Positions 11,889 to 21,984 are shown, numbered from the stretch's first letter. The stretch is DNA of 64,000 bases from Stomoxys calcitrans (GCF_963082655.1 NC_081552.1:191282075-191346074), one strand, 5' to 3'. Numbers and translations: made by a program. Notes: generated by a model from the letters alone, not told the origin.

Positions 11889-12086
11889 TAGCATATGACT
11901 GGGCTAGACCCAGAGGTCTCAATGTTAACCCAGAGAAGACTGAAATATGCCTGTTCACGAGGAAGTCGAAGGTGGGCCAATTTAACGCACCTCGTTTCCT
12001 CAATAAGACGATTTCGATATCTAACAAGGGCAAATCCTTAGGTGTGATCTTGGACAGGAAACTGAATTGGAAGTGTCACATTCAGG

Positions 12087-12152
12087 AGCGTCTTCCACCC
12101 TCTTTTAAACCGCACCCTCTTTTCAACCGCACCCTCTTTTCAACCGAACCTA
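12087..12152 (+). repeat. Short tandem repeat of LINE 3'-tail sequence
   Basis: ACCCTCTTTTCAACCGC-like units of about 19 bp occur three times. The same words (GCACCCTCTTTTCAACC) immediately precede the (CCTAA)n tail in L-A 3' ends elsewhere, so this looks like a slipped or reiterated 3' tail joined to an RT fragment. Confidence 0.7.
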
Positions 12153-12299
12153 CACCACCAACTTAATGGCGACGAGACAGAGAGCGTTGCCCAAGACTTC
12201 CCTAGTTTTAATAGGACGGAGGCAGTTTCAGCATTAGCCCAGAAGCCATTTCCTGTAGATTTTACTTCACATTACTCAGGTTCCAGAATACAACAACTG

Positions 12300-12537
12300 T
12301 CCGGTCAGTATGGTATGGGTATAATTACATGTTACAGAGAACTACTGACGCACTCATGCAGAATGTCTGCTCCAGGTTACAGCGTGTGTAGGGCCTATGA
12401 GAAAAACGATGAGACGTCAATGCCCGGCTTTCACGGCCAACAGATTCCGGAACATGGTTTGGAAGCGATAGCTGGCATGAACCAGCTTGGTGGTACGATT
12501 AGGAAGTTTGTGAGCAGCACGGAATTCCTGACATAGC
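12300..12537 (+). pseudogene. Degenerate L-A C-terminal zinc-finger segment
   Basis: The translated segment SVCRAYEKNDETSMPGFHG aligns with MCRACGQDDETLDHFQCH at 49.47 kb, a Cys-Cys-His-Cys-type motif near the end of ORF2. IRKFVSSTEFLT follows. The second Cys and the His/Cys half are changed. A decayed fragment. Confidence 0.6.
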
Positions 12538-13110
12538 CATAGATAGCTGTGAGCACAACACAGGCTGGAACATTGAGGTCCGATCTATGAGCTGTTCACT
12601 GCTGTCACGAGAAGCTGAGCTGCAAGCTACATGATGCGTTCACAGGTTGCGGCTGACGGAATCTACATACGCAGCAGCTGCAACGGCAGTCGCGGACAAT
12701 ATACAAGACACTGATACTTCCCGTGTTGTTATATGGTTCTAAGGCATAGGTACTTGGGAAAACCAAAAGCCCGATGGAAAGCTCAAGTGGTGGGAGATAC
12801 CTCGAAACTTGGTGTCAGAGATTTTAGAATGAGCGCAGAAGATCGAGGCGCTTGGAACGCTATTCTACGTGCGACTAGTGGAACAAATGTTCTGTCATAG
12901 CCAATTAAAGCAAGTCACGGACAATCAGCGGTATCAAGCGGAAAGTCTTAGTGAGAGGTCGGGCGGCACCGACTCTTGCACAAATACTAAGTGCCTTCGA
13001 TGCTCGATAAGACAAGGCGAATTAATGGCGCCTTTAAATAACCAGTGGCCACCCTGTACTCGCGGCAATCAGAGCTTTGAACCGGAGCGAGCTTGCTCAA
13101 CTACAGGAGC
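12538..13110 (+). mobile_element. RTE 5' region fragment (interrupted)
   Basis: Two blocks (about 12540-12700 and 12913-13075) match the sequence directly upstream of the RTE endonuclease at 30.88-31.12 kb: GAGAAGCTGAGCTGCAAGC-like, GCAGTCxCGGACAAT, CTAAGTGCC, GACAAGGCGA and TTAATGGCGCC. The gap is a nested RTE insertion. No coding frame is preserved. A (CAA)n run follows at 13112-13125. Confidence 0.65.
12701..12912 (+). mobile_element. 5'-truncated RTE copy nested in an RTE 5' region
   Basis: Contains the C-terminal RTE coding end (from KTLILPVLLYGS-like through GVRDFRMSAEDRGAWNAIL) and the 3' end GCCAATTAAAG, but with an internal deletion between TTGGGAAAACC and AAAGCCCG. It is flanked by AGTCGCGGACAAT (12688-12700) and AGTCACGGACAAT (12913-12925), a 13-bp target-site duplication with one mismatch. 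Confidence 0.78.
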
Positions 13111-13137
13111 TAGATGAACAACAACAACAATCTGACA

Positions 13138-13232
13138 TAGATATCTTCGGGTATCGTTTTGGATTTAAAGCGCACAAAAAGCCGATCACTGGCCTATGAG
13201 GCGTATTGGAATCCGCAAACTCTTTTCAAACT
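13138..13232 (+). repeat. 95-bp direct repeat, left copy flanking a MITE
   Basis: Runs from TAGATATCTTCGGGTATCG to CTCTTTTCAAACT. It is repeated at 13469-13563 with a single visible T/C difference. The MITE sits exactly between the two. Confidence 0.92.
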
Positions 13233-13233
13233 A

Positions 13234-13468
13234 TTGGGTTGCCCAAAAAGTAATTGCGGATTTTTAATATAGTCGGCGTTGACAAATTTTTTCACAGCTT
13301 GTGACTCTGTAATTGCATTCTTTCTTCTGTCAGTTATCAGCTGTTACTTTTTGCTTGCTTTAGAAAAAAAGTGTAAAAAAAGTATATTTGATTAAAGTTC
13401 ATTCTAAGTTTTATTAAAAATGCATTTACTTTCTTTTACAAAATCCGCAATTACTTTTTGGGCAACCC
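13234..13468 (+). mobile_element. Mariner-type MITE, copy 3, with a 2-bp-short right end
   Basis: Same family and orientation as the copy at 1936. The right terminus reads GGGCAACCC followed directly by TA, lacking the last two A residues of other copies. It is flanked by a 95-bp direct duplication instead of a simple TA. Confidence 0.87.
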
Positions 13469-13563
13469 TAGATATCTTCGGGTATCGTTTTGGACTTAAA
13501 GCGCACAAAAAGCCGATCACTGGCCTATGAGGCGTATTGGAATCCGCAAACTCTTTTCAAACT
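13469..13563 (+). repeat. 95-bp direct repeat, right copy flanking a MITE
   Basis: Near-identical to 13138-13232. It continues into unique DNA (TTTGTAACTTTACC) and is probably the original copy. Confidence 0.92.
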
Positions 13564-14790
13564 TTTGTAACTTTACCTAACGTTATGTGCAAAAGGATCA
13601 ACACTCAAAATATGTTTTCAGGCAACAAACTTTGCTAGACTCCCTAGAGTTTTGTCAATACATGAACCAACATAGCGATTTGTGTTTTTAGCTGAATAGA
13701 CAAGCATTAACACTTATTTAGATGGGCTTGATTGCAACGAATAACTAATCAATTTCACCGAGATACCACGCCCGTATTGGCAAAGCCTCCATAAATACGC
13801 ACTCACTAACAATACACGCCACCTGATTAGAATCTCAACGGAAATGGACGGCTAAAGCGTTTACAAATTCATGCTCAATATTATGATAAAGTAACTGCTG
13901 CTGCTGCTGCTGTGACTATCTCAAATCCTTGGAGAATATCTTCAAATCGAAATAAAAGTTAATTAAAATCCAAAACATCAAACTCGCTTTTCTTTGACCA
14001 TACAAAACTGTGTCTTTTTTGTATGGATCTCAAAATGAAAAAAAAAATCAAGTTTTTTTAAGTTTATCAAATCAACAGCGAGTGCGCACAGTGTGACACA
14101 GTGTTGCTTATGTGACTCCATCATACAAACGTACGTACATATGGAGGTTTGAAAACAATTTTATAAACTTATTAATGCAATTTATCATGACAAGTTTGTC
14201 ATCACCTTGATTGGCTAATAAGTCACTTTATTTTAGTTGTCTTGGCCCGGTTAGGTTTGGCTTCAAGAGATTTGGCCACTCGATGGTCTCGATGGCACAA
14301 CCTGCCTGAACTGCACCATTAAAACATCAACCCAAAAGGAGATCATCATCGTCGTTATTGCCATTATCATCACCATTGGGATCGTGCAGAGCCAGCATTG
14401 GTAATAGAATACAAACAAAAATAAAACCAAAATCGCTGCGACGCACACATAGCGAAATCTACTGCAAACGTTAACAACAGTCTAATAAATATCAAACTTC
14501 GTTTGAGCAAATAATGTCATTCGTTTGAAGAGTGTTGCAAGCCACAAAGGTGCAACTTAAATGAATGCAACAATTAAAGTTGTTGGCGATAAATACTTAT
14601 ACTCCCATAAAATCAAGCGATCAAGATCTTCATGTCGTTTTGTTTTCGATTTAGCTGAAGATGGAGTACCCTACCATGGGTCACAGTAACACATGATGGT
14701 GATGATGAGAAAAGACTTAAGACACAAACCTATTTAGTGTAGTGGGCGGCCGAAAGTGGACTAGGCAAAAATCTAGCGAAATTTTGGGTA
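13564..14790. other. Unique non-coding stretch
   Basis: AT-rich DNA with a (CTG)6 run at 13895-13912 and a small inverted repeat (CCATACAAAA / TTTTGTATGG) at 13998-14026. No open frame with recognisable content. Confidence 0.5.
13895..13912 (+). repeat. (CTG)6 microsatellite
   Basis: Six uninterrupted CTG units in otherwise unique sequence. Confidence 0.9.
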
Positions 14791-14801
14791 CCTAACACAC
14801 T

Positions 14802-14865
14802 GGCTAAGGTGTACGTCCATAGTGGCATGGGGCGGATTAATATCTGCACCCCATTTTCAACCTAA
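14802..14865 (+). mobile_element. 64-bp L-A LINE 3'-end insertion with target duplication
   Basis: Carries only the last part of the L-A 3' UTR (GGCTAAGGTGTACGTCC, GGGGCGGATTAATATC, CATTTTCAACCTAA). It is bounded by CCTAACACACT at 14791-14801 and 14866-14876. An extreme 5' truncation that fixes the L-A 3' terminus. Confidence 0.82.
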
Positions 14866-14876
14866 CCTAACACACT

Positions 14877-15014
14877 TGGTTTCAAATAACCATACATTCA
14901 TTTGGCTAAATTTTCACATTTCCCAGCGGATAAGGTCTACATTTATTGAAATTAGATGTTGCACAGTGAGCCAAACGGCGATCAAAAGACCGAAAGTTAT
15001 AGCCTCTTGAAGGG
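14877..15014. other. Short unassigned spacer
   Basis: No recognised element or frame. Confidence 0.4.
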
Positions 15015-15088
15015 CCATCACTTCCCATTAAGGAACAGGGGCAAACTTTTCACATATCAGGGCCTAAGGGGGGCCTCCTTTTTATAGC
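15015..15088 (-). mobile_element. tRNA-derived SINE fragment (3' part)
   Basis: Matches the SINE body at 40.98-41.06 kb on the minus strand: CTAAGGAACAGGGGCAAAC-like, CACATATC, then GGGGCCTCCTTTTTATAG. The tRNA-like head is absent. The sequence runs into the end of a DINE-like element. Confidence 0.7.
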
Positions 15089-15660
15089 CACCACCATAGG
15101 AAGGGGGTATACTAAACTAGTCATTCCGTTTGTAAAACCTCGAAACATTCAAGACTAAGGCCCCATAAAGTATATATTGGGTTGCCCAAAAAGTAATTGC
15201 GGATTTTTAAAAGAAAGTAAATGCATTTTTAATAAAACTTAAAATGAACTTTAATCAAATATACTTTTTTTACACTTTTTTTCTAAAGCAAGCTAAAAGT
15301 AACAGCTGATAACTGACAGAAGAAAGAATGCAATTACAAAGTCACAAGCCGTTGAAAAAATTTGTCAACGCCGACTATATGAAAAATCCGCAATTACTTT
15401 TTGGGCAACCCAATATATCGTCTTGGTCGTCTCGACATCCTGAGTTGATCTAGCCATATCCGTCCGTCCATCCGTCTGTCGAAATCACGATAGAGGTCGA
15501 ACGCGTAAACCTAGCCGCTTGAAATTTTACACAGATACTTATTATCGATGTCGATCGTTGGGAATTGAAAAAGCGCCATATCGGTTCAGATTTAGCTCCC
15601 ATATAAACCGATATCCCGATTTGATTTCTTGAGCCCCTGAAAGCTGCAATTTTTGTCCGA
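15089..15660 (+). mobile_element. DINE-like element split by a MITE
   Basis: Starts ATAGCCACCACCATAGGAAGGGGGTATAC. It has the block GCCCCATAAAGTATA interrupted by a MITE, then TATCGTCTTGGTCGTCTCGAC, GTCCGTCCATCCGTCTGTC (15461), and part of one ~150-bp unit. It is truncated where a minus-strand LINE begins. Confidence 0.72.
15177..15413 (-). mobile_element. Mariner-type MITE, copy 4 (237 bp)
   Basis: Same family as the copy at 1936, reverse orientation, with complete TIRs. TA flanks at 15175-15176 and 15414-15415. It lies inside the conserved AAAGTATATAT block of a DINE-like element, as the mariner-type element at 9453 does. Confidence 0.9.
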
Positions 15661-16335
15661 TAGAACAACCACCCGTGGGGTCCACCATGGCGGTCGTTGT
15701 TTGCCCCCAGGCTTGGCACTAGAACATGCTGACACAAGCGAGTCATACAAGGCCTTCATGATCCGTTTGACCATTATGTCTATATCCTCCGCAGTTGCCA
15801 CTTCATTTTCTGGTCTAGAAGGAATAGACGTGCAGAATTTGTGCCGAAATTTATCCCAATCCGCCTTTCTTCTGTTAAGCCCAAGGCTGAAACTTATATA
15901 ACGATGATCAGAGAAGCTATGGCCATCCAACTCATCCCAGTCGCATATTCTTCCACATATATCTTCCGATACAAAGGTAATATCTATAGTACCTCCAGTT
16001 TGTATTTGGTAATAAAGGTCGATTTATCCCCTTTAGTACAAATCACCAGATTGCAACTTGGAATAAATTCAATAAGCAGCTCACCCCTTTCGTTGACATC
16101 CGAATTTTCCCATATCTGGTGATGTGCATTAGCATCACTTCCTACCACCAGGCTTTTCTTCCCTGCAGAAGCGCCTTCAACCAGCAACTGAAGGCGGCAT
16201 CTCTGAATCGTGTGCCATATTACTGGGAAGCCAGCCAGTAATGAGGCTTTTTTATTTCAAGGCTGGCTACTACTAAATCTTCAGTGCTTAGCGATGGAAG
16301 AAGAAAAACATTTAGATTACTCTTCTGAGTTCCGT
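15661..16335 (-). pseudogene. LINE endonuclease fragment
   Basis: SNLNVFLLPSLSTEDLVV is followed by VGSDANAHHQIWENSDVN and ERGELLIEFI, the typical acid/asparagine and histidine-rich block of EEP endonucleases in R1-type LINEs. Then HSFSDHRYISFSL carries the terminal SDH triad motif (about 15915). After it come the KPGGKQRPPWWT words of the spacer before the RT. The catalytic motifs look intact, but frames are interrupted near 15980 and 16200. Confidence 0.82.
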
Positions 16336-16344
16336 GCTTCCTCG

Positions 16345-17020
16345 CTGGCGCACACTTTGAGCACAGGGCTTGTCGTGTCCCGTTTCGATACCATCCCCCT
16401 CCTGTCTCGATTGTGGAAGGGGGATTTTCAGTCTCCTGCAATCTGCCAGACTTTAGCGATGTGGTCGATAGTTCCTCAGGCAAGGGTTTTAGCAACAACT
16501 GCTGAGTCGTCTCCAGATTCCCCAACCCCACCTCTTTTATACACCTTCAGTTTGAACTTGTTGAATTCTTAGGATACAACCCCTTCAGACTTGTTGAGGT
16601 CTGCGAGACAGCAGGAGTTTAGTACGAATACTTCATGTCTCCGGTCACCACCAGCCTCATCCAATCTACCAATCTTCCAGTCGGTGGTTGAAGGATTGGG
16701 ATAACATTCCCTTAGTCTTCCAAGTATGGATTCAAGTTCTGAGTCGATAGCTTGGTATCCAAGCATACGCCATTGGTCGAGAAGGAATATCTTCCTTTTT
16801 GACTAAATCTAGTGCTGCACCTGGCCAGATCTCAACAATCTTTTTTAAGCACGCAACGATACATATCAAATGAGTGTTGATCCCCGAAGGCAATTAGTCT
16901 GTATCGGCCTGCATCGTCACAAACAGGAGGAGACCCAGGTAATTCCGCAGGGACATCGGAGTATACTGATGACAGGTATGCAGCCAGATATGCAGCCCTG
17001 TTCTTCTCCCTTGTCGACAA
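16345..17020 (-). pseudogene. LINE ORF1 (gag-like, DUF4780-type) fragment
   Basis: The frames carry YRLIAFGDQHSFDMYRCVL, then W.GAALDLV and DIPSRPMA words, then STTDWKIGRLDEAGGDRRHE with VFVLNSCCLADLNKSEGVV. The C-terminus has LETTQQLLLKPLPEELSTT. The order (WxGA, DIPxRPxAxxWIP, VLN...L) fits the DUF4780-type domain of R1/LOA-like ORF1 proteins, which package the element RNA. Stops and frameshifts break it in at least three places. The DUF name is from memory and needs a profile search. Confidence 0.6.
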
Positions 17021-17035
17021 CTGCCATCACCAAAC

Positions 17036-17333
17036 TGTCAATAGCGACAATAGCATAGTTACCCGCATCAAAATACAACGGCTGCGTTGGCTAGGTCATG
17101 TTGTCAGAATGGATGAAGAAACTCCAGCGAAAAAGTCTTTTGAATTCTAACATGGTGGTACACGCAAACCGGGAAGACCAAAAGCCCGATAGAAAACCAA
17201 AAGTCCGATGGGAGACACCTCGAAACTTGGTGTCAGAGATTTAAGAATAAGTACAGAAGTTCGAGGCACTTAGAATGCTATTTTACGTCCAGCTAGTGGA
17301 ACAAATGTTCTGTCATGGCCAATTAAAGTAAGG
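17036..17333 (+). mobile_element. RTE 3' fragment (copy D)
   Basis: Begins inside the C-terminal RTE domain (IKIQRLRWLGHVVRMDEE-like), contains an imprecise internal repeat of AAAACCAAAAGCCCGAT / AAAACCAAAAGTCCGAT (about 17178-17210), and ends ATGTTCTGTCATGGCCAATTAAAG. A decayed 5'-truncated insertion. Confidence 0.78.
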
Positions 17334-18240
17334 GGCTCACAGAGTAAAATAGGCAGATCAGTTTATATGGGAGCTGTATCAGGCTATAGACTAATTCAGA
17401 CCATATTTGACGTGTATATTAAAGGTCATGGGAGAAGCCGTTGTACAAAATTACAGCCAAATCGGATAATATTTACGCCCTCTAGAGGCTCAAAAAGTCA
17501 AGATCCCTGATCGGTTTATATGACTGCTATATCCGGTTATGGACCGATTTGAACCATACTTAGTACAAATGTTGGAAACGAAACACGTCATATCAAATTT
17601 TAGTCAAAGCGAATAGGAATTTCGCCCTCTAGATACTCAAGAAGTCAAGACCCAAGATCGGTTTATATGGCAGCTATATCAGGTTCTAGACCGATTTTAA
17701 CTATACTTAGCAAAAATTTTGGAAATTGTAACAAAACACGTCATCCAAAATTTCAGCCAAATCGAATAAGAATAGCGCCCTCTAGAGGCCTAAGAAGTCA
17801 AGACCCCATATCGGTTTATATGACAGCCATATCAGGTTATAGACCGATTTCCACCAAACTTATCACAGTTGTTGGAAATCTTAAGAAAACACCTCATGCA
17901 AAATTTCAGCCAAAAAGGATGAGAAGCGCCCTCTAGTGGCTCAAGAAGTCAAGATCCGAGATAGGCAGCTATTTCAATACATTGATCGATATGGCCCATT
18001 AACAATCCCAACCGACCTACACTTATAAGAAATATTTGGGCAAAATTTCAATCGGTTAGCTTTACTGCTTCGAAAGATAGCGTGCTTTCAACAGACAGAC
18101 GGAAGGACGGACGGACATGACTAGATCGACTTAAAATGTCATATCGATCAAGTTATACCTCTATACTTTATGGGGTCTTAGATGAATATTAGCGTGACGA
18201 AATAAGGATACCATCATCCTATGGTGGAGTATATAAAAGT
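17334..18240 (-). mobile_element. DINE-like element
   Basis: About four ~150-bp units (GATCGGTTTATATGACAGC type, CGCCCTCTAGAGG), then AATTTCAATCGGTTAGC, a GACAGACGGAAGGACGGAC stretch (18091), and the terminal GGTGGAGTATATAAAAG. The hairpin end is absent on the left, where an RTE fragment abuts. Confidence 0.7.
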
Positions 18241-18663
18241 GCAAAATTTTAATTTTTTTTTTTTGGAAATTTGAGATTCTGAAGCGAATGACTTTTAATA
18301 GGAACAGACAATTTGCACAATTTTTTTTCAAATCTCGTAGAATTTTGTATTCTTTCTAAGGATTTACAAAAAAAAAAATTCAATTGGTTCACAAGTAGCC
18401 CCACAATTTCAAAAATACCGACGATACCTTGGCGAAAATTTTCAAAAAAAAAAAAATTATTTGTAAGTCCTATCACTCATAAACCGTTGTTTTTGTAGCA
18501 TTTTACGAGCTCTATCTTATAAAAAATTAATCAAGCCGATTAGCCTAGAAAAGAGTGTCTGGCAAGCAATTCGAAATTTAACATGCTCGAGGTGACCAAC
18601 TTTCAAGACCCAAGGATCAGCTTCTGGACCTTTTAGGGTTCCCAAATTTTGCATACTAATTGG
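18241..18663. other. AT-rich spacer with poly-A/T runs
   Basis: Contains several homopolymer runs (T at 18251, A at 18369, A at 18446). No element or gene recognised. Confidence 0.45.
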
Positions 18664-18960
18664 AGGCCATGACGCTGAACGCCTAGGTTCGAATCCTGGC
18701 GAGACCATCAGAAAAAAATTTTCAGCGGTGGTTTTCCTCTCCTAATGCTGGCAACATTTATGAGGTACTATGCCATGTAAAATTTCTCTCCAAAGAGGTG
18801 TCGTACAGCGGCACGCCGTTCGGACTCGGCTATAAAAAGGAGGCCCCTTATCATTGAGCTTAAAACTTGAATCGGACTGCACTCATTGATATGTGAGAAG
18901 TTTGCCCCTGTTCCTTAGTGGTATGTTCAGGGGCAAAAATTTGCATTTGCATTGGAAAAA
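18664..18960 (+). mobile_element. tRNA-derived SINE, 5'-truncated
   Basis: Retains the B-box (GGTTCGAATCCTGG, 18688) but not the A-box, then the shared body: TTCAGCGGTGGTTTTCC, GAGGTACTATGCCATG, CCGTTCGGACTCGGC, GGCCCCTTATCATTGAGC, and the 3' end GGGGCAAAAATTTGCATTTG. Full-headed copies at 41.27, 48.01 and 63.16 kb show the missing A-box part. Confidence 0.85.
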
Positions 18961-19180
18961 CATTGACTATGTTAAGTGCAGGTACCTCTATCCGTTCAAA
19001 AGTTCCACAATTATTTCCAAGATTTTTCGATATGGCAATACTGTGCGCTGATGTCATGGGACTGTTGCCGCAGAAGACGGTTATCATGGTACAGTCTGCC
19101 AATGTTCGGCCTTAAGTCATAGTAGGAATAAGATATATCGGGATGTTTTTCCTTTCAGGCATTGCAGCAATAAGAAGCAC
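18961..19180. other. Unassigned spacer
   Basis: Short open frames in both strands, no motif recognised. Confidence 0.35.
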
Positions 19181-19400
19181 TGAATGCAGGCAGATTGTCC
19201 CTCATAACGGGTCACTCTAGTGCGCTTAAAAGTAAGGTTCTCTGCATAGGCTGCATATGGAGCTCGAGAAACCGGACACCAAAGATCATCTGCTGCATGT
19301 GTCCCGTACTGGCAAGCAGAAGGATTTCCAATTTAGGTTTTTATTTCTCTGAGAACTTGCCTGAATTGGCGGAGGTGAACTTGAGCAAGTTGTTGGTTTG
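19181..19400 (+). pseudogene. L-B LINE ORF2 C-terminal fragment
   Basis: The end ASRRISNLGFYFSENLPELAE matches FRRISFLGSHFFEDLSDLA at 27.06-27.11 kb, the last part of the L-B ORF2. The upstream Cys/His words (ICCMCPVL) are decayed. Confidence 0.65.
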
Positions 19401-20391
19401 TTTTTAATGCGATGAGGCTGGTTAAAAAATAAGCATTTCTTTCTCTTTTAACACAATGAACTAAACTATTTAAACTAATAATATGATTCAGGTCAATTCA
19501 ACTTTGACCGATTGTAGGTGATAATCATCCCCTCTCTTAGTTTTTTCTTTGTCTTATCACATGCCAAATAATTTATCCCATTTTTTTAATCAACAAAAAA
19601 AAACCGCAAAAACACAATCGATTCACAGACATCTGATATCGTTTCGATATCATATCTAAATGTTCATCTCCTGGACAAGATGTTTAGTGTTTGAGCCATT
19701 TTATTTGAGTTTATCTCCTCGCCGAGGAGGGACAATCCAATCGTCGTTTGGCGCAAAAGACATCAGCCACAGATTCGAACCAGCTGGACGAGGTGTAATC
19801 ACCGCCAGAGATTTTATACGTATTGCCGATATTGGTTAACTCTGCCAGCCTGTGTTGACTCTGACTTTGGCAGATTGAATCTTGAATTTGTTTGATTCGC
19901 TATGAATGGAGGCTGGCTGCATTTGGACAGGTGGAAAATGACAGTGACGATCATGACTTTGGTTTTTGTTCAAGAAGCGGCCCAAGCTGACTGAGGCTGC
20001 CTCCACCAGCCAGCAATGGTGTGGATGAATGAAAGTGATGCTGTAACGTTGTCATTTACTTTGATCTTGGGAGGTGATAGCAAATCAAGAGCAGCCAACT
20101 GAGCAAAAAGAAACGAAAGCTGGCTGTGTTGTTTGTGCAATTGCATTGGGAATAATTAAAAGAGCCGCAAAAGCCACAAATTTAGTGGGAAATATTGGCA
20201 AACATATAAAACGTTTATTGTTGTGGCTTTAATTAACTAAATTGCTTAATTAAAAGAAATCGCCAGGAAAGGATAAAAAATGCTTTCGAATTGGGTGGTT
20301 AATAGTTTGGCAAGGATGAGGAAGAAAATCCTGTATAATTTTGAAATTTCCTTTCCTAAATATCATGGAGATTAATGAATAGTTTAGATTA
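19401..20391. other. Unique non-coding stretch
   Basis: About 1 kb of AT-rich sequence with no recognisable repeat or coding motif. Candidate host intron or intergenic DNA. Confidence 0.5.
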
Positions 20392-20905
20392 GGTAAGGTT
20401 GAAAAGAGGGTGCAGATTTTAATCCGCCCCATGTCATTGTGGAAATACACCTAAGCCAGTAATCGGCTTGATGTGCTCAAAGTTGAGCACAGAGGGTGCA
20501 GATATTTATCCGCCCCATGCCACTATGAACATACACCTAAGCCAGTAATCGGCTTGTTGTGCGCTTTAAATACAACAAAAAAAGTAATCTCGAAAAAGAA
20601 AATCTATGTTAGGAATTCGGTGCTACTTACAAAATCTAAAATTGTTTTCCATGCCACTCCCCTAAGTTGGTTCATGACGTAAGTGCCGGTATCTGTTAGA
20701 CGCAAAAGCCGAGCAATGACAAAGGAAATGCTCCAACGTCTCATCATCCTCCCCCCACGCCCTACACATGCTATCACTTGCCGCACCGTAGTCCTATGTG
20801 TCCCGTTATGATACCAATGGCTATACTGATCTCTTTCTCTCTTCCCTTCAGTAATAGCCTCATCTTCTCATGATCTGGATGCCCTTTAGGATTTTCGCCG
20901 TATTT
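20392..20905 (-). mobile_element. L-A LINE 3' fragment with duplicated 3' UTR
   Basis: On the minus strand it runs from the terminal ORF2 segment through GGAATTCC-like sequence to a tail reading CTTTTCAACCTTACCTAA. The 3' UTR block (CTAAGCCAGTAATCGGCTTG to GGGTGCAGAT on the plus strand) occurs twice (about 20405-20480 and 20490-20560). The 5' end abuts an RTE copy at 20906 with no spacer. Confidence 0.8.
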
Positions 20906-20948
20906 ACCGGCCGAAGAGGATACCGCAGAACCAATCAATGACGATGGT

Positions 20949-21984
20949 ATGGAATGTTTACCTCATAGTCAGAATGAGGTCCAAGTAGCAGTGACCCGAC
21001 TAAAGAACAACGGGTTACATGCAAAACTGGCAGCAGAAGCCAACGGGTTACATGCAAAACTATTTAAGACCGTAGGCGACACACTGATAAGGCGTTTGCA
21101 CCAGCTTATCTGTGCAATCTGGATAGAAGAACGCATACCCGATGATTGGAACCTCAGCATACTATGTTCCGTACACAAGAAAGGAGACAAGACGGAATGT
21201 GCCAACTACAGAGGAATAAGTCTCCTCCCCATTGCTTACAAAATATTCTCGAGCGTACTGTGGGAAAGATTAAAACCTAAAGTCAATGAGATAATTGGGC
21301 CCTATCAATGCGGCTTAAGACCTGGTAAATCCACCCTGGACCAGATGTTCACACTGCGCCAAATCCTGGAAGAGGATCAACACCTACCATCTCTTTGTTG
21401 ACTACAAAGCCGCTTTCTATACCCCTTTAAGTTAAAAGGTATTTCAAGCCATGTCTGAGTTTGGTATCCCAGCAAAATCAATAAGACTCTGCAGGATGAC
21501 ACTTACTGATACGCGTTCTTCAGTAAGAATAGGAAAGAATCTCTCCGAGCCATTTAATACGAAACGAGGTTTCAGACAAGGAGACAGCCTATTGTGTGAT
21601 TTCTTTAATATCCTGCTGGAGAAGATTATACGAGATGCAGATGTGAATAGATATGGCACACTAATCACAAGAGAACACAAGCTACTCGGCTATGCCGACG
21701 ATGTCGATATCATAGGTCGGTCGCCGGAGGTAGTAACTGCTCCCTTTAAAGGAATCGAAAGGGAGTCAGTGAAAATGGGTCTGGCAGTAAAGGGAGATAA
21801 GACGAAATGTATGGTTTCAACTCCCAAAACGCCTTGTACAACCGAGCAGATAAAGAAAATGGAGGAAGTTGGGAACCACAACTTTGATATAGTCAGCAAC
21901 TTTAACTACCTCGGCACCGCCGTAACCGAAACGAATGACACCAGTTTTGAGATAAAGCGAAGAATAATACTGGCAAACAGATGA
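20949..21984 (+). pseudogene. RTE reverse transcriptase, copy E
   Basis: The fingers carry DWNLSILCSVHKKGDKT and NYRGISLLP. Motif A is lost in a frameshift and deletion near 21395-21435. The RGFRQGDSL motif is intact, and motif C reads GYADDVDIIG with both aspartates kept (21687-21716). A 33-bp in-frame tandem duplication (AACGGGTTACATGCAAAACT, 21009-21062) adds residues before the fingers. Frame ends at TGA 21984 within ANR-YFGLSKQF. Confidence 0.85.

Larger units (their letters stand above)
11271..12165 (+). pseudogene. L-A LINE reverse transcriptase fragment, split by a MITE
   Basis: Motif A region reads AVCIDIEGAFNNVRT-like (frame shifts near 11330). Motif B is intact as QGTPQGGILSPLLW (11468-11510). 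Motif C reads CYAKDVTTLL where YADD/YVDD is expected, so one catalytic aspartate is lost. After the MITE the frame resumes with LNVNPEKTEICLFTRKS and LGVILDRKLNWKCHIQE, the usual thumb-side sequence. The segment ends in an abnormal run of LINE 3'-tail repeats (12087-12150). Confidence 0.82.
15661..17035 (-). mobile_element. R1/LOA-like LINE fragment (L-D): ORF1 and endonuclease
   Basis: A minus-strand LINE piece holding the ORF1 middle and C-terminus (17035-16340), then the endonuclease (16330-15661). It lacks RT and 3' end. The start of the endonuclease (the INLH...VQEPW block seen in sister families) is missing, so ORF1 and endonuclease are joined by a deletion near 16340. Confidence 0.75.

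Noticed and set aside
18249..18498. Open frames through the poly-A/T region
   Set aside because: They encode only Lys/Phe-rich low-complexity peptides from homopolymer runs.
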